NCBI RefSeq assembly: GCF_004116625.1
Contig: NZ_NXIE01000001.1
Span: 1-64,000 of the forward strand
From: Halarcobacter mediterraneus
Lineage (GTDB): Bacteria; Campylobacterota; Campylobacteria; Campylobacterales; Arcobacteraceae
Direction: 5' to 3'
DNA length: 64,000 nucleotides
Below, one piece after another: positions 63,327 to 64,000 of this stretch (position 1 is the stretch's first letter; the number at the start of each line of letters is the position of its first letter). A program made the position numbers and the translations under genes. The notes below the pieces were generated by a model, which was given only the letters and a program-made list of their open reading frames with translations, was not told the origin of the DNA and did not search any database.

Positions 63327-63394
63327 TTTAAATCCTTTTTCTATCAATGTAACATTGATAAATAATATTAATATTATAATAGTATTCCAACAAA

Positions 63395-63418
63395 ATTTTA
63401 TTTAAGCTTAAATAAAAA
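63395..63418. repeat. 24-bp perfect palindrome upstream of the chemoreceptor gene
   Basis: ATTTTATTTAAG followed by its exact reverse complement CTTAAATAAAAT, with no spacer. It lies 69-92 bases upstream of the receptor start and 142 before the DASS gene. Very AT-rich, so chance is possible, but it could be an operator shared by the divergent pair. Confidence 0.4.
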
Positions 63419-63496
63419 TATATAATATTATTTATTTATAAGAAAGAAAGATTTGTCTCAAAATTTATTAATACTTTAGTAAGAAGAAGAAAAATG

Positions 63497-63524
63497 TCAT
63501 ACTAATGTCACATAAAAATCATAT
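63497..63524. repeat. Triple 11-bp-spaced direct repeat before the DASS transporter
   Basis: TCATAC (63497), TCACAT (63508) and TCATAT (63519) recur at exact 11-base intervals, ending 36 bases before the ATG. The pattern matches the pair before the NSS gene at 59203. Confidence 0.45.
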
Positions 63525-63559
63525 TATTACTTTATTACAATATTTATGAAGGAGACGTT

Positions 63560-64000
63560 ATGTTAAGTAACAAAATGAAAATGTTACTACCTATTCTTGT
63601 AGCTATAGTTATTGCTCTTCTACCAACCCCAGAAGGTTTAAGTACAAATGCACACTATTTTTTTGCAGTATTTTTAGGTGTAATTGTAGGTTTGATTTTA
63701 GAACCAATTCCTGCTGCTTTAATAGGTTTAACAGGTGTAGCTTTTTGTGCAACTTTTGGTTTAGTAGGTGAGAGTGCAAAAGCTAGTAGAGATTGGGCAT
63801 TAAGTGGTTTTTCAAATGGAGTTATCTGGTTGATTTTTGCGGCATTTATGTTTGCCTTAGGTTATAAAAAATCAGGTTTAGGTAAACGTATCGCTTTATT
63901 ACTTGTAAAATATTTAGGAAAAACTTCATTAGGATTAGGTTATGCTGTGGCTTTTTCTGATGGTATTTTATCTCCTTTTATGCCTTCAAATACGGCAAGA
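63560..64000 (+). CDS. DASS-family (SLC13) anion/carboxylate transporter, N-terminal 147 residues (runs off window)
   Basis: Divalent anion:Na+ symporter family, which imports di- and tricarboxylates or sulfate. The translated part opens MLSNKMKMLLPILVAIVI and shows at least three helices. LSGFSNGVIWLIFAAFMFALGYKKSGLGKRIA is typical, and the window ends in SPFMPSNTAR, the SNT Na+/substrate-binding motif. It most resembles the 2-oxoglutarate/malate translocator-like group. GAAGGAGACGTT precedes the ATG. The C-terminal two thirds are outside the window. Three direct repeats upstream suggest two-component control. Confidence 0.9.
   Translation, partial: MLSNKMKMLLPILVAIVIALLPTPEGLSTNAHYFFAVFLGVIVGLILEPIPAALIGLTGVAFCATFGLVGESAKASRDWALSGFSNGVIWLIFAAFMFALGYKKSGLGKRIALLLVKYLGKTSLGLGYAVAFSDGILSPFMPSNTAR

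Noticed and set aside
1-64000. tRNA, rRNA, CRISPR array, IS element or prophage
   Set aside because: I saw no cloverleaf with CCA-type acceptor, no regularly spaced repeat-spacer array, no transposase or integrase, and no phage structural gene.

Overview
The window is AT-rich, densely packed bacterial chromosome. Its gene content and gene order point to the Campylobacterota, most likely an Arcobacter-type organism (Arcobacteraceae). Signs of this are the lysS-glyA pair, an apt/dedA/pepA/ychF neighbourhood like that of Campylobacter, a short epsilon-type RecO, a VacJ/MlaC/RND cluster, hydABCDE-type hydrogenase genes with HydE, and AcnB. I see no rRNA, tRNA, IS element, prophage or CRISPR array, and no gene-free gap longer than about 300 bases.

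Layout. 1-3053 (minus): glyA (partial), lysS and a CvpA-like membrane protein. 3153-14324 (plus): ispG, dnaB, a pseudopilin, gmhB, apt, trpB, a DedA protein, pepA, a heptose-7-phosphate kinase, an OmpR-type response regulator, ychF and an HDOD protein. 14359-26373: mostly minus-strand genes of DNA repair and signalling, namely a large unknown protein with a possible degenerate GGDEF end, recO, a lone topoisomerase-type zinc-ribbon protein, two orphan histidine kinases, an HD phosphohydrolase and a PIN-PhoH ATPase; ppnP lies on the plus strand. 26468-40634: a methyltransferase, DsbB- and TlpA-like thiol proteins, unknown proteins, a ferritin-like protein, a candidate small RNA, HAD and LOG enzymes, an RND/MlaC/MlaA envelope-lipid cluster, an M23 peptidase, yebC, a diguanylate cyclase with a periplasmic haem motif, and a thioesterase. 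40931-43510: acnB.

43574-59190 is the most interesting part, a hydrogen-metabolism island. It opens with a three-gene, translationally coupled operon: a TetR-family regulator, then the small and large subunits of a cytoplasmic NiFe hydrogenase with the marks of a sensory enzyme (no Tat signal, no C-terminal maturation peptide, Ile and Phe at the two gas-channel positions). Next come two complete periplasmic membrane-bound NiFe hydrogenase operons, hydABCDE and hydABCD, followed by hypF. A palindrome (ATGAATATTCAT, or ATGAAT-N4-ATTCAT) occurs once at the TetR promoter and twice before each hydrogenase operon. I infer that the TetR protein binds these sites and that the co-encoded sensory hydrogenase informs it about H2. 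The described H2-sensing systems known to me instead use a histidine kinase and an NtrC-type regulator. The first hydrogenase also has Asn in place of one proximal-cluster Cys.

59272-64000: an NSS-family transporter, a small unknown protein, a methyl-accepting chemotaxis protein (minus), and the start of a DASS (SLC13) transporter. The two transporter promoters share 11-bp-spaced direct repeats, suggesting a common response regulator. All functions rest on reading the sequence; no database search was run.
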